Shown here one piece after another: positions 9,434 to 18,356 of a stretch of DNA of 64,000 nucleotides. The notes below the pieces were generated by a model that searched no databases, was not told the origin of the DNA, and was given only the letters and a program-made list of their open reading frames with translations. The DNA is from Bacteroidia bacterium. Lineage in GTDB: Bacteria; Bacteroidota; Bacteroidia; Bacteroidales; Paludibacteraceae. A program made the position numbers and the translations under genes. The stretch lies in contig SAAO01000016.1 in assembly GCA_009929375.1 (NCBI GenBank), positions 18,949 through 82,948 of the forward strand, given 5' to 3'. Numbering within the stretch: position 1 is the stretch's first letter; each line of letters opens with the position of its first letter.

Positions 9434-10681
9434 TTATTTTATTTTTACAAATTCCACCCTGCGGTTTTTAGCTCTGCCCTCAGCTGTTTCGTTGCTGTCC
9501 ATTGGTTTGCTCATGCCATGTCCTTTGGCAGTCAGTCGCGTGGTGGCAATACCCATTTGCTGCAGTTTGTCGCAAACGGCTTTTGCACGTGCCTCCGAAA
9601 GAGTTTGATTGCCAGACGCATTTCCAGTGTTGTCGGTATGTCCTTCAACTGAGAATCTCAGGTCAGGATATTTTTGAAGTATGCTGAATATCTCATTGAT
9701 AGTACCCATCGACTGAGGTTTTATGGTGGCTTTACCGACATCGAAAGTAATACCGTGTGTAATTATTTTGCCATCGGTAAGCAGCTTGTCGTATAGCGGA
9801 ACTGCGCCTTTGGCTATGCGGATATTCCTGATATGGAACGCGGAATTATCCTCGCTTCCTCGTGCAAAGAACTTTACCTTTGCAGGTTTCTCTGTTATGT
9901 TGGGAATGTTTGCCACGCGTTTTTCATCCACATACACTTTAATGGCGCGTTTGTTGAACGAAAGCGCGTAATGCCGCCAACCGGGACTGTTGGTGAAGGT
10001 TTCTTCGCTGGTTTTTTCGTTGCCGGAACTTTTCCAGTTGAATAAAAACCGCGTGTTGTCTTTCCAGAAAAGCGACGACGCTATGTTCTCTCCATCAGTG
10101 TTTTCAAATTCAACAGCATTCTCGCCCTCTTTGTCGTCGATAAAGAAATCGAACTCAAGTGTGAATTCGTCGGGCAGGTATTTTGCTGTCTTATCCTTAA
10201 ACAAAGGAGTTATATAGGAAAAACCAACTATCGCGAGTACCTTTTCTCCGTTTATTTCGGCAATCTCGGCATTTCCTTCCACCAGATCCCATTTACTCGG
10301 AAATTCTCCTTTTTGTTCATCCTTCAAATCATCCTCAAAAATTACTTCGTTTCCGGCTACAAAATCGTATTTGGCATACGAAACGTCTGATTTTGGCTTT
10401 GAAACAGGCTGATTTTTTTCTTCGTTTTCAATATTGGTTTCTGTATCTTCGGAGGTGATTGTTTCATCGTTTTCCTTTTCCTCCCCCTTCTTTTTTAATC
10501 CCTTCTCTGTTTTGTCGAGCAATTTATCCACAACTTCACCGGCTTTGTTTTCGATACGTTGTTCTACTTTTTCGACTGTGCTTTCCTTGACTTTGTTTCC
10601 CACTTTTTCAAGCCACGATTGCGCATTCAACTGTGTACCTGCAAGTAATGCAAAGCATATCAGAAATATTGACTTATTCAT
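9434..10681 (-). CDS. OmpA-family envelope protein with LamG-like middle domain
   Basis: 415 residues. Order: signal peptide ending 'LNAQ'; a helical, charged segment (about 22-100) with Lys/Glu repeats; a beta-rich region (about 110-290) resembling a LamG/concanavalin jelly roll ('FTLEFDFFIDDKEG', 'WRHYALSFNKRAIKVYVDEKRV'); and a C-terminal OmpA/MotB peptidoglycan-binding domain with 'VEGHTDNTG', 'LSEARAKAV' and 'NRRVEF' (about 305-415). The OmpA domain should tether the protein to peptidoglycan from the outer membrane or periplasm. The function of the middle domain is unknown; a carbohydrate-binding role is only a guess. Confidence 0.88.
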   Translation of the reverse strand: MNKSIFLICFALLAGTQLNAQSWLEKVGNKVKESTVEKVEQRIENKAGEVVDKLLDKTEKGLKKKGEEKENDETITSEDTETNIENEEKNQPVSKPKSDVSYAKYDFVAGNEVIFEDDLKDEQKGEFPSKWDLVEGNAEIAEINGEKVLAIVGFSYITPLFKDKTAKYLPDEFTLEFDFFIDDKEGENAVEFENTDGENIASSLFWKDNTRFLFNWKSSGNEKTSEETFTNSPGWRHYALSFNKRAIKVYVDEKRVANIPNITEKPAKVKFFARGSEDNSAFHIRNIRIAKGAVPLYDKLLTDGKIITHGITFDVGKATIKPQSMGTINEIFSILQKYPDLRFSVEGHTDNTGNASGNQTLSEARAKAVCDKLQQMGIATTRLTAKGHGMSKPMDSNETAEGRAKNRRVEFVKIK

Positions 10682-10783
10682 AATAGTGTATATTTTAGGG
10701 TTTTTAGCATTGATACTGATTTCGTAAGAATGATAAAGATAGTCCGGCGAATAGTGGCGTGATTGGAAAAAAACGACAGATTT

Positions 10784-11590
10784 TCAGACCTGCCCTTCCA
10801 ATTGGCCGGCAAACATTTTCACAACTGTAAGGTTGCGATTGAAGAAGTCGCCGGGAGTTTCCCCGATAATTGATTTGAAGTCGTTGATGAAATGTGACTG
10901 ATCGAAATAATTTCCTTCGAAAACCATATCCTGATAATCGATGGCATTTTCGTCTTTGATTTTATTCCAGAAATAACACAAGCGAACAATTCGCATTAAT
11001 GTTTTGGGACTCACTCCGGTGCGTTTAATAAAGTTCCGTTCCAGTGTGCGCTGGCAGGCAGGGCAATCTTTAATAATCTCCTTAAGCAGTGTTGTGGTGC
11101 CTTTTTCGATAATTTTATCGTAAAAGATATCGATGGCATCGGGAGTGTAGGGAGTTTCCTGAATGCTGTTGACAAATCTGCTAAAGTGCTGAATTCTTTT
11201 TTCTGTGGTTTTAATTTTTGAAAGTTCAAACCATAGTGGTTCAAAAATATGTTGTGGTAAGTCGATGCTTTTCTTTTGTACAGGCGATAAGTCGATGCCG
11301 AAAATACGCGAAAATACTGTGGGTTTGCAAATTGCAATAAAGGTGTCCATTGTTCCGTGGAAGTTTAAAACAATGGATTGAGGAATTATGGGTGCTGCAA
11401 AAAACGGTTCGAGCTGAATTGTATTTTCTCCCAGAATAAGAGGAATGTCCCTGAAATGAAACACGATAGAGATATCAGGGCGGGGAATAAATTTCTCTGC
11501 AATAACGGTGTCGGAAAAATGAAAAGTCTCAAATTGCCTGACTAACCATTTGTTGTGAATATTGTGGCAAAAGATTTCAACGTCGAACAT
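10784..11590 (-). CDS. AraC-family transcriptional regulator
   Basis: 268 residues. The C-terminal ~100 residues form the two helix-turn-helix AraC domain: 'ACQRTLERNFIKRTGVSPKTLMRIVRL' followed by '..YFDQSHFINDFKSIIGETPGDFF', a typical second HTH. The N-terminal part is an AraC sensor-like beta domain similar to DUF6597-type regulators. Ligand and targets are unknown. It is oriented away from the XRE/DUF2975 pair, with about 120 bp between them, and lies just upstream of the OmpA-like gene on the same strand, which could be a target. Confidence 0.88.
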   Translation of the reverse strand: MFDVEIFCHNIHNKWLVRQFETFHFSDTVIAEKFIPRPDISIVFHFRDIPLILGENTIQLEPFFAAPIIPQSIVLNFHGTMDTFIAICKPTVFSRIFGIDLSPVQKKSIDLPQHIFEPLWFELSKIKTTEKRIQHFSRFVNSIQETPYTPDAIDIFYDKIIEKGTTTLLKEIIKDCPACQRTLERNFIKRTGVSPKTLMRIVRLCYFWNKIKDENAIDYQDMVFEGNYFDQSHFINDFKSIIGETPGDFFNRNLTVVKMFAGQLEGQV

Positions 11591-11714
11591 AGCAGAGTGT
11601 TTGAATGATGATAAAGATGCATGTTCTTTTTCATTTCACTATGTTGGTTGGTCGCCTACAGCGATATTTTCAGATTCAGTACAGATTTATTGTTACATTG
11701 TTGACCTGAGTTGG

Positions 11715-11927
11715 TCAGAGCTCCTCATCACGATACTCAAGGATATCGGCAGGCTGGCAGTTTAGCACCTTGCAGATGGCTTCGAGTGTGCTAAAACGTA
11801 TGGCTTTAGCTTTTCCGGTTTTAAGAATCGACAGGTTTGCGGGTGTAATATCCACCTTCTCAGACAGATCGTTCAGCGATATTTTTCGCTTAGCCATCAT
11901 TACATCCAAATTTACTATTATCGGCAT
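11715..11927 (-). CDS. Small XRE-type (YozG-like) helix-turn-helix regulator
   Basis: 70-residue Cro/C1-type HTH protein. The DNA-binding helices are in 'LNDLSEKVDITPANLSILKTGKAKAIRFSTLEAICKVL', and it ends with 'CQPADILEY', which is typical of YozG-like regulators. It follows the DUF2975 membrane protein gene by 30 bp on the same strand. This DUF2975 + small XRE pairing is common in Firmicutes and Bacteroidota, where the HTH protein is thought to regulate its own operon. Confidence 0.9.
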   Translation of the reverse strand: MPIIVNLDVMMAKRKISLNDLSEKVDITPANLSILKTGKAKAIRFSTLEAICKVLNCQPADILEYRDEEL

Positions 11928-11957
11928 AATCCTTTTCTTTTATACAGAATTTCTTTT

Positions 11958-12614
11958 TCAGATAGTCAAATCCTGTTCTTCTTTAATTTCAATCGCAATT
12001 CTCAATACCTCGTTCATAATCAGAATGACCACACCCATAATCAACGCATTGAAATCAATCGCACGGGCATACGAAAACTCATAATGAGCAAGATCAACCA
12101 TAAATTGTGCCATATAAATACTGATAAACTGAATCACTGTACCGGCAATTCCCATGGCCAGTAAAATGATTCCGATACGGTTGATGCGTATCAGGTTTAT
12201 CCGGTCGAATACTTCGGAATTTTGTAATGATTTAATGATTTTCAGTACTAAAAACGGAATCCAAACACCCAAAATCAAAAGTCCGAGTGTAAGAAGGGCA
12301 TTAAAACTCTGTAGAATCATCCACCAAACCGGTTTTTCGGGTAAGCTGTTGGCAATTATTGAAACTGTATTCGGACGAAGAACAACCTGCTCTCCGGTTT
12401 TCAGATTCAGTTCCGATGCTTCCATGTAGTCGTTTATTTTGGGCACTACATCCATTAGCAGAAACTCTTCGGTTTTAAGTTGCGTATCCGACTCGTAACG
12501 GGCAATGGCCAAACCATACTTTAAACCTTCGATAAAGGGCATTACAGCACCCTGATAAAGGCTTCCGAAAAAGACAATCAGCAGAACTACACACAGTGTT
12601 TTTAATTGTTTCAT
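11958..12614 (-). CDS. DUF2975 integral membrane protein
   Basis: 218 residues with four predicted membrane segments: about 5-25, 'ILQSFNALLTLGLLILGVWIPFLVL', 'IGIILLAMGIAGTVIQFISIYM', and 'FNALIMGVVILIMNEVLRI', the last ending in the family-typical C-terminus 'EIKEEQDLTI'. A periplasmic loop follows the first helix. Function is unknown; it is probably a membrane sensor or stress protein controlled by the adjoining XRE regulator, with which it forms an operon. Confidence 0.85.
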   Translation of the reverse strand: MKQLKTLCVVLLIVFFGSLYQGAVMPFIEGLKYGLAIARYESDTQLKTEEFLLMDVVPKINDYMEASELNLKTGEQVVLRPNTVSIIANSLPEKPVWWMILQSFNALLTLGLLILGVWIPFLVLKIIKSLQNSEVFDRINLIRINRIGIILLAMGIAGTVIQFISIYMAQFMVDLAHYEFSYARAIDFNALIMGVVILIMNEVLRIAIEIKEEQDLTI

Positions 12615-12724
12615 TTTCTGATTTTAGTACTTAACAATTATTAGTTTGTAGCACAAAGTAAGTTTATTTTTTTTAAATATCAAAACTATTTATGCTTTAA
12701 AATGGCTTGTTTTCAGTAATGATT

Positions 12725-12964
12725 TTATTTAACTCTGTGGGCTTCCTGGAATTCTTTCGGAGTCATTCCGAATTCAATTTTAAAACAGCGACTGAAGTAT
12801 TTCGGGTCGTTGAAACCTACTGCAAAGGCAATTTCCGAAATGTTTCCTACATTGTTGTTGAGCATTTGCACAGCATGTTTAAGTCGTACATTACGGATAA
12901 ACTCGCCCGGTGAAAGGCCTGTAAGCGACTTGAGTTTGCGATGAAGTGTCGATTTTGAATTCAT
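12725..12964 (-). pseudogene. AraC-type DNA-binding domain fragment (remnant of a larger regulator)
   Basis: 79 residues consisting only of an AraC HTH domain ('STLHRKLKSLTGLSPGEFIRNVRLKHAVQML', 'ISEIAFAVGFNDPKYFSRCFKIEFGMTPKEFQ'). The sequence is closest in style to the C-terminal output domain of hybrid two-component regulators, whose sensor and receiver parts are absent: the frame meets a stop five codons upstream of the ATG. Either a decayed gene end or a free-standing short HTH protein; decay is more likely because such domains rarely occur alone. Confidence 0.65.
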
Positions 12965-13140
12965 GTGCTTATTTTTTCATGATGCATTTGTGCAACACAA
13001 CTGATTTCAAACAACAAATATAAGGCCTTTCAGGAGATGTTGCAACCCCGAATTGCTGAAATTGACAAAACAAACATTAATTATGCTTCTAATAATTAGA
13101 GTATTGTAGTGTGGCTTTTGTCTCCTGTGGCTAAGTGTTG

Positions 13141-15264
13141 CTAATCCTTTCTTCGGAATATTGTTTCAGCTTTTTCTTTGAGATTTATAATATTTTCCTG
13201 TAGCGAGGCATCCTGATACAGATTGCTGTCGTTGCCCGCACTATAAGCGCTGTTCGAGTAAATCAACATAAAACTATTGGTAATGAAATACTTTTCAATG
13301 TATTCCGGGATTTTTTCCATTGCAGGAGAGTACGAAACACCGTCTCTGCGACTGAGATTTACGATAAGCATTGTGTCTTCATCAACTTCACGCGAAATGA
13401 CGAGAAAGTCGTCGAAGTTTTCAAAAATATTGAATTTGACATTGGCTTCAGCTTTTAGTTTTTTCAGATAGGTTGTGGTCTGACCAGTGGCAAACACTTC
13501 GAAGGAATTTCCTGTGTTGCGGGCCATCTGCATTGCGCGCGAATACCAGTCCGAAAAACCTGATTCCAGTTCGGCATTGGCCGGAATAATGAGTACAAAT
13601 TTTCGAATGGTGCTCAGCGGATGTTGCGCCTTGTAAATGTAAAGTGTGCAATCGTTTTTTGAGAGTAAATCCCTGGTTAGGTTGCCAAAGAAATGATCGA
13701 TCAGCGATGTTTTTTCGTGCAGGCCAATATAGAAGTGCTTGATTCCCTTTTCTTTAATAGTGTTTTTCATTCCCGATACAATGTTCATGTCGTATCGCAC
13801 CAGTGGTTGCATTTTAAAATCGACCGAAGCAGCATACTTTTGACCGAGTTCACTGAGTTTTGCTGCTTTGTTTACTGTTTCGGCATTTTCTTTTTCGTTT
13901 GTAATTACATTGAGACCAAACAGTTCGTTGTTTTTCTTTTTATCGAGCATGGTCACAGCCATTTGAATAAGGCTTTCCACGGTGGCCTCGTTCGAAAGCC
14001 CGATAAGGGTATTTTGAGCAGGTGACTGGTGTGCGGCTTTTTCGTTGTTGAGTTCAGTCTTGGCAATTCCTATTCCTGCTTTTTGTGTAGCAAACGAAGC
14101 AATGGTACAGGTTACCAGAATCATTATAATTGTGCCGTTCAGAATATCCTCGCTCAACAATCTTATTTTTTCTCCGTCAGCTGTCTCACCCAGAATAATG
14201 TTGTAACCAATCAGTACGGCTGCCAGTGTGGCTGCTGCCTGCGAGTTGCTGAGTCCGAAAATCATTAAACCCTGATCATTGCTTAATCGGAAAATTTTCT
14301 GGGTGGAAACAGCTGCGAGGTATTTTGCCGCGGTTGCTATGACTGTCATAATAAGTGCAATCAGTAATGCATTGTAACTTCCAAAAAGTACTCTGTAATC
14401 GATAAGCATTCCTACTCCGATCAGGAAAAAAGGTATAAAAAGTGCATTTCCCACAAATTCAATGCGGTTCATTAGCGGACTCGTGCGCGGAATGAGTCTG
14501 TTGAGCGCCAAACCAGCCAAAAAGGCTCCGATAATGGCTTCGATGCCTGCCACCATTGCCAGAAATGAAGCCATGAAGACCAGTGCAAGTACAAAAATGT
14601 ACTGAGCAATACTGTCGCTGTTACGTTTAAAAAACCAACGGCTCACAATTGGGAAAAGAAATATGACTATGGCTGCAAAAACAAGTACTGAAATTGTTAG
14701 CCGTATCCAGAATGCATTGTCGAGTTGACCGGTGGCACTTCCTGCAATCACTGCTAATACCAACAGCGCTGCTGTGTCGGTAATCATTGTACCGCCCACA
14801 GTGATATTTACGGCAGGGTTTTTCGAAATTCCAAGCTTGCTTACCATTGGATAAGTTACCAGTGTGTGTGATGCAAACATGCTGGCAATCAGAAGAGAAG
14901 AAACCATGGAATAATTCAGAAAATAATAGAATACCACTGTTCCCATCAGCATTGGAATCGAAAATGTGAGAAAGCCAAAAGTGATGCTTTTGTACTTGTT
15001 TTTCCTGAATTCGTTCAGGTCAATTTCGAGCCCGGCCAAAAACATGATATAGAGCAGGCCCACTGTCCCAAAGAGCTCCACACTGGAGTTTCGCATCAGA
15101 ATATTAAACCCGTTTGGCCCTACAATAATACCGGCCACAATCAAACCAATGACTGCCGGTATCTTCAATCTCGAAAGCAGAATCGGAGCAAAAAGTATAA
15201 TAAACAGTATGATAGAGAATACAAGAACGGGATTCTGAAAGGGAAGTGTGAAGTCTATATGCAT
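13141..15264 (-). CDS. CPA2-type cation:proton antiporter with cytosolic regulatory domain
   Basis: 707 residues. The N-terminal ~410 residues hold about 12 membrane helices of the Na+/H+ or K+/H+ exchanger fold, starting 'FSIILFIILFAPILLSRLKIPAVIGLIVAGIIVGP', which is the CPA2 signature helix pair, and containing 'GAFLAGLALNR'. Residues about 415-707 are soluble and resemble tandem universal-stress-protein-like domains. Expected role: K+ or Na+ exchange for protons at the inner membrane (pH and osmotic balance). No TrkA-N (RCK) domain is present, so it is not a classic KefB/C. It stands alone on the minus strand. Confidence 0.9.
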   Translation of the reverse strand: MHIDFTLPFQNPVLVFSIILFIILFAPILLSRLKIPAVIGLIVAGIIVGPNGFNILMRNSSVELFGTVGLLYIMFLAGLEIDLNEFRKNKYKSITFGFLTFSIPMLMGTVVFYYFLNYSMVSSLLIASMFASHTLVTYPMVSKLGISKNPAVNITVGGTMITDTAALLVLAVIAGSATGQLDNAFWIRLTISVLVFAAIVIFLFPIVSRWFFKRNSDSIAQYIFVLALVFMASFLAMVAGIEAIIGAFLAGLALNRLIPRTSPLMNRIEFVGNALFIPFFLIGVGMLIDYRVLFGSYNALLIALIMTVIATAAKYLAAVSTQKIFRLSNDQGLMIFGLSNSQAAATLAAVLIGYNIILGETADGEKIRLLSEDILNGTIIMILVTCTIASFATQKAGIGIAKTELNNEKAAHQSPAQNTLIGLSNEATVESLIQMAVTMLDKKKNNELFGLNVITNEKENAETVNKAAKLSELGQKYAASVDFKMQPLVRYDMNIVSGMKNTIKEKGIKHFYIGLHEKTSLIDHFFGNLTRDLLSKNDCTLYIYKAQHPLSTIRKFVLIIPANAELESGFSDWYSRAMQMARNTGNSFEVFATGQTTTYLKKLKAEANVKFNIFENFDDFLVISREVDEDTMLIVNLSRRDGVSYSPAMEKIPEYIEKYFITNSFMLIYSNSAYSAGNDSNLYQDASLQENIINLKEKAETIFRRKD

Positions 15265-15369
15265 AGAGTGATGTGCGTTTTAAGGTGTAATGTATTGATT
15301 ATGTGATAGTGTAACAAGATGTTGGGTTAATTTGTTCAGCAAATTTGTTGTGACTGTGATAATGTGAAT

Positions 15370-15417
15370 AAAAAAAGAATGTTGTAAAAACACACCGGAG
15401 CGATTTTACAACATTCT
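15370..15417 (-). terminator. Intrinsic terminator of the trmD-argC operon
   Basis: 14-bp perfect stem (AGAATGTTGTAAAA at 15376-15389 with its complement at 15404-15417), 14-nt loop, followed on the minus strand by a T-run (plus-strand A-run 15370-15375). It lies 14 bp after the argC stop. Confidence 0.88.
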
Positions 15418-15431
15418 TCAAATAAAACGTA

Positions 15432-16406
15432 TCAGAAACCGATGGATTTCAGATTCAGTCCGGCTTTTTCATCGAGCCCAAACATCAGGTTCATGTTCTG
15501 AACAGCCTGACCTGAAGCTCCTTTCAGCAAGTTGTCAATCATTGATACAACAAGCAATTTGTTACCATGTTTTTCGAGATATACAATGGCTTTATTGGTG
15601 TTTACCACCTGTTTCATATCCGGATTTTTATCCACCATAAAGGTAAATGCTGCATCGCTGTAATAGGCTTTATACATTTCGCGGGCTTCCTCTAAGGTCA
15701 AATCTGTATTCAGGTAAGTAGTTGCATAAATGCCACGTGCAAAATTTCCGCGCACAGGAATGAAATTAATGTCCTTGTCGAATCCAGCCTGTAACTGACG
15801 CACCGACTGTCCGATTTCCTGTAAATGCTGATGTCCGAAAGCTTTGTAAATTGAAATATTGTTGTTTCTCCAGCTGAAATGCGAAGTTGACGAAGGTTTT
15901 ACACCGGCTCCTGTCGATCCGGTAATGGCGTTCACGTGTACTTCGTCGGTAATTTTTCCGGCAGCAGCCAATGGCAAAAGTGCCAGTTGAATGGCTGTGG
16001 CAAAGCAACCCGGGTTTGCAATGTGTTGCGCTTTAATGATTTCGCTGCGGTTCATCTCAGGAAGTCCGTACACAAAGTCGTGATCATCGCGTTTCTGACG
16101 ATAATCGGTTGATAAATCGACGATTTTGATGTCTGCAGGAACGTTATTTTCGTCCATAAATTTTTTGCTGTCGCCATGTGCCGAGCAAAGAAAAAGCACA
16201 TCCACTTTTTCGAATGGCAGTTCGGAGGTAAAAATCAAATCTGTTTCACCTACAAGTCCGCTATGTACATCAGCTACAGGATTTCCTGCATTACTGCTGC
16301 TATTTACAAATGCTATTTCCACGTTCGGATGATTTACCAGAATACGGATCAATTCTCCGGCAGTGTATCCTGCGCCACCAATGACGCCTGCTTTAATTTT
16401 TGTCAT
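15432..16406 (-). CDS. argC: N-acetyl-gamma-glutamyl-phosphate reductase
   Basis: 324 residues. Catalyses the NADPH-dependent reduction of N-acetylglutamyl phosphate in arginine synthesis. The NADP-binding motif 'GVIGGAGYTAGELIRIL' is at the N-terminus, and the catalytic Cys is C134 in 'IANPGCFATAIQ'. The ATG at 16406 is chosen because it begins the Rossmann strand; the in-frame upstream extension lies inside the neighbouring gene. Its ATG overlaps the stop of the DUF1294 gene (ATGA), so translation is probably coupled. No other arg genes are nearby, so this is an isolated pathway gene in an unrelated operon. Confidence 0.95.
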   Translation of the reverse strand: MTKIKAGVIGGAGYTAGELIRILVNHPNVEIAFVNSSSNAGNPVADVHSGLVGETDLIFTSELPFEKVDVLFLCSAHGDSKKFMDENNVPADIKIVDLSTDYRQKRDDHDFVYGLPEMNRSEIIKAQHIANPGCFATAIQLALLPLAAAGKITDEVHVNAITGSTGAGVKPSSTSHFSWRNNNISIYKAFGHQHLQEIGQSVRQLQAGFDKDINFIPVRGNFARGIYATTYLNTDLTLEEAREMYKAYYSDAAFTFMVDKNPDMKQVVNTNKAIVYLEKHGNKLLVVSMIDNLLKGASGQAVQNMNLMFGLDEKAGLNLKSIGF

Positions 16407-16681
16407 ATTATTTGATGTTTTATTCCAAAATAAATAATTGTTATCCAGGCAACTAAAATACCCCAAGCAATGCTGTAATAGCTGAATTTTCTGTTTTTAT
16501 GTCTGATAAAGTACATTAAGAAAATGTTGATAAATATACCTCCGGAAATTTCGAAAAAATGCAGAAGTTTTTCTGAAATGCGTGTTTTGCCTTTTTGAGC
16601 AGCATATTTGTCGTAAATGAAAAACGTGGCGCTTATTGCGCTGATTATAAAAAGATAAGCTAATATTATTTGCTTAGTCAT
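16403..16681 (-). CDS. DUF1294 small membrane protein
   Basis: 92 residues with three hydrophobic segments and the DUF1294 signature: 'YDKYAAQKGKTRISEKLLHFFEISGG', then 'RHKNRKFSY'. Function unknown; family members are short inner-membrane proteins. It overlaps the upstream BRO-N gene by 8 bp and the downstream argC start by 4 bp, so it is within a translationally coupled operon. Confidence 0.85.
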   Translation of the reverse strand: MTKQIILAYLFIISAISATFFIYDKYAAQKGKTRISEKLLHFFEISGGIFINIFLMYFIRHKNRKFSYYSIAWGILVAWITIIYFGIKHQII

Positions 16682-17504
16682 TATTGTTTTTTAGTTCTTT
16701 CCTTTTGTTTTCGGGCAAAAAGTTATCGCCTGTTACCACGCTTTTACCTGATTTTAATTCAAGTTGTTTTCGTGCGTCGCCGGCAATTTTCCCACCTGCA
16801 CGAGCTGCTTTTTTGTTCTCGTCGAAACCCTGAGTGTCAGTATTCACAGCAATTTCTTTGGTTGAAGCCTCGCCCAACATCGAGAAAATCAATTCAAGAT
16901 CAGTCATGTGGTCGCGCAGATTCTGACTTTTAAGCCCTTTTACTTCTTTATATTCTTTGGGAGTAAGGCCGAATGCAGCTTTCGATATCTCGGCTGTCAG
17001 TATCGCATATTCCATTTTTTCTTTAATTCCTCTTTTGCTCCATTCCTCAGTCAGCTCTTCACGTATGGCAATGCTTCGCATACGTTTTTCAATCCAGTCG
17101 TCAGGATAACCTTTGAGTTTATAAAGTTCGCGTGTGCGCTGCGTGGCCAATTCAGGATTCTCAATTTCAGCCATGCGTTCAGCACCTATTTTAGCCAACC
17201 ATAGTTTAAAAGGTTCAGCTTTTGGCGAGGGAATCGACTGAATAATGCGAAGTAAGCTTTCTGAATTCGCACAATTCATTTTTTGCTTACCTCCCGGAGT
17301 GTCAATCCAAAGGGTGGGTACAAATTGTACCCACCCTTTGGCGAGTTCCGGATCACGACTACGCATTTTTTTTATATACTGCTTTGGATCAGCGCTATCA
17401 GTCAATACTTCAATGACATCCTGCACTGAAAAATACCATTTTTCTTCGGTTTCGTTCCAAACCGAACGAATTTGTTTGTTTTCGAATAGTTTAATCTGAC
17501 TCAT
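16674..17504 (-). CDS. BRO-N domain protein (phage antirepressor/DinD-like)
   Basis: 276 residues. The N-terminal ~100 residues match the BRO-N domain of phage antirepressors and DinD-type proteins ('SVWNETEEKWYFSVQDVIEVLTDSADPKQYIKKMRSRD', written here in two halves of one segment). A helical middle contains 'TRELYKLKGYPDDWIEKRMRSI', and the C-terminal 'TDTQGFDENKKAARAGGKIAGDARKQLE' part is characteristic of DinD-like proteins. The family is DNA-binding and often mobile or SOS-linked. Here it sits 31 bp after trmD and overlaps the next gene, so it is embedded in a housekeeping operon with no other phage genes. Confidence 0.82.
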   Translation of the reverse strand: MSQIKLFENKQIRSVWNETEEKWYFSVQDVIEVLTDSADPKQYIKKMRSRDPELAKGWVQFVPTLWIDTPGGKQKMNCANSESLLRIIQSIPSPKAEPFKLWLAKIGAERMAEIENPELATQRTRELYKLKGYPDDWIEKRMRSIAIREELTEEWSKRGIKEKMEYAILTAEISKAAFGLTPKEYKEVKGLKSQNLRDHMTDLELIFSMLGEASTKEIAVNTDTQGFDENKKAARAGGKIAGDARKQLELKSGKSVVTGDNFLPENKRKELKNNND

Positions 17505-17535
17505 AATTCAAAGTATTTTAAGGTAAAAAACAACC

Positions 17536-18213
17536 CTAATCTTCGAGCAAATCAGGGCGCAATAGTCGTGTTCGTTCCACAGCCTGTTGATGATTCCATT
17601 CATCTACTTTAGCCTGATGGCCCGAAAGCAAAATATCGGGAACGCGCCACCCTTTATATTCTGCCGGACGCGTGTAAACGGGAGGCGCCAGCAAATTATC
17701 CTGAAACGAATCCGACAGCGCCGATTGTTCGTCGCCAATAGCGCCGGGGATAAGTCGTACGATAGCATCAGTCATGATGGCAGCCGGAAGTTCGCCGCCT
17801 GTGAGTACAAAATCGCCAATGGTTATTTCTTTAGTAATGAGATGTTCGCGTATGCGATGGTCGATGCCTTTGTAATGTCCGCAAAGGATAATCAGATTTT
17901 CGTACATCGACATGCGGTTGGCCATTTTCTGATTAAACTGTTCTCCATCGGGCGAAGTGTAAATTACTTCGTCGTAGTTTCGTTCACTTTTCAGTTTTGT
18001 AATAATAATGTCGATAGGTTCAATTTGCAATACCATTCCGGCACTGAAACCAAAGGCATAATCGTCCACGCGGCGATGTTTGTTGGTGCTGTATTCGCGC
18101 AGGTTATGCACATAAAGTTCTACGAGACCTTTGTCGCGGGCACGTTTCACAATAGAATGGTTCAGTGGACTATCGAGTAATTCGGGAACGGCAGAGATAA
18201 TGTCGATGCGCAT
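17536..18213 (-). CDS. trmD: tRNA (guanine(37)-N1)-methyltransferase
   Basis: 225 residues, usual size for TrmD, which methylates G37 next to the anticodon using SAM through a trefoil-knot fold. Visible motifs: start '[25 protein letters not shown]', '[13 protein letters not shown]' (GGxGMV-type region), '[12 protein letters not shown]' (variant of CGRYEGxDxR), and the SAM-knot '[13 protein letters not shown]' followed by '[19 protein letters not shown]'. First gene of the trmD - BRO-N - DUF1294 - argC operon. A consensus -7 element lies 75 bp upstream of the ATG. Confidence 0.96.
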   Translation of the reverse strand: MRIDIISAVPELLDSPLNHSIVKRARDKGLVELYVHNLREYSTNKHRRVDDYAFGFSAGMVLQIEPIDIIITKLKSERNYDEVIYTSPDGEQFNQKMANRMSMYENLIILCGHYKGIDHRIREHLITKEITIGDFVLTGGELPAAIMTDAIVRLIPGAIGDEQSALSDSFQDNLLAPPVYTRPAEYKGWRVPDILLSGHQAKVDEWNHQQAVERTRLLRPDLLED

Positions 18214-18287
18214 CTTTTTATATTTACAATTTAATCATTTACAATTTACCATTTTATAGGAAAAACCGCATAATTGTAAATTGTTTG

Positions 18288-18295
18288 CAAAGATA
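18288..18295 (-). promoter_or_regulatory. Candidate -7 element for the trmD operon
   Basis: On the minus strand this reads TATCTTTG, followed by CA, a perfect TAnnTTTG. A clear -33 box was not found. The 5' leader (18214-18282) contains ATTTACAATTTA direct repeats (18222-18233 and 18237-18248) and a TAATTGTAAATT element at 18271-18282. Confidence 0.55.
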
Positions 18296-18356
18296 CGAAA
18301 AATCAGACTAACTTTTAGTTGGTTTTTTACATTAGAATGCCACAAAACAGGACAAA

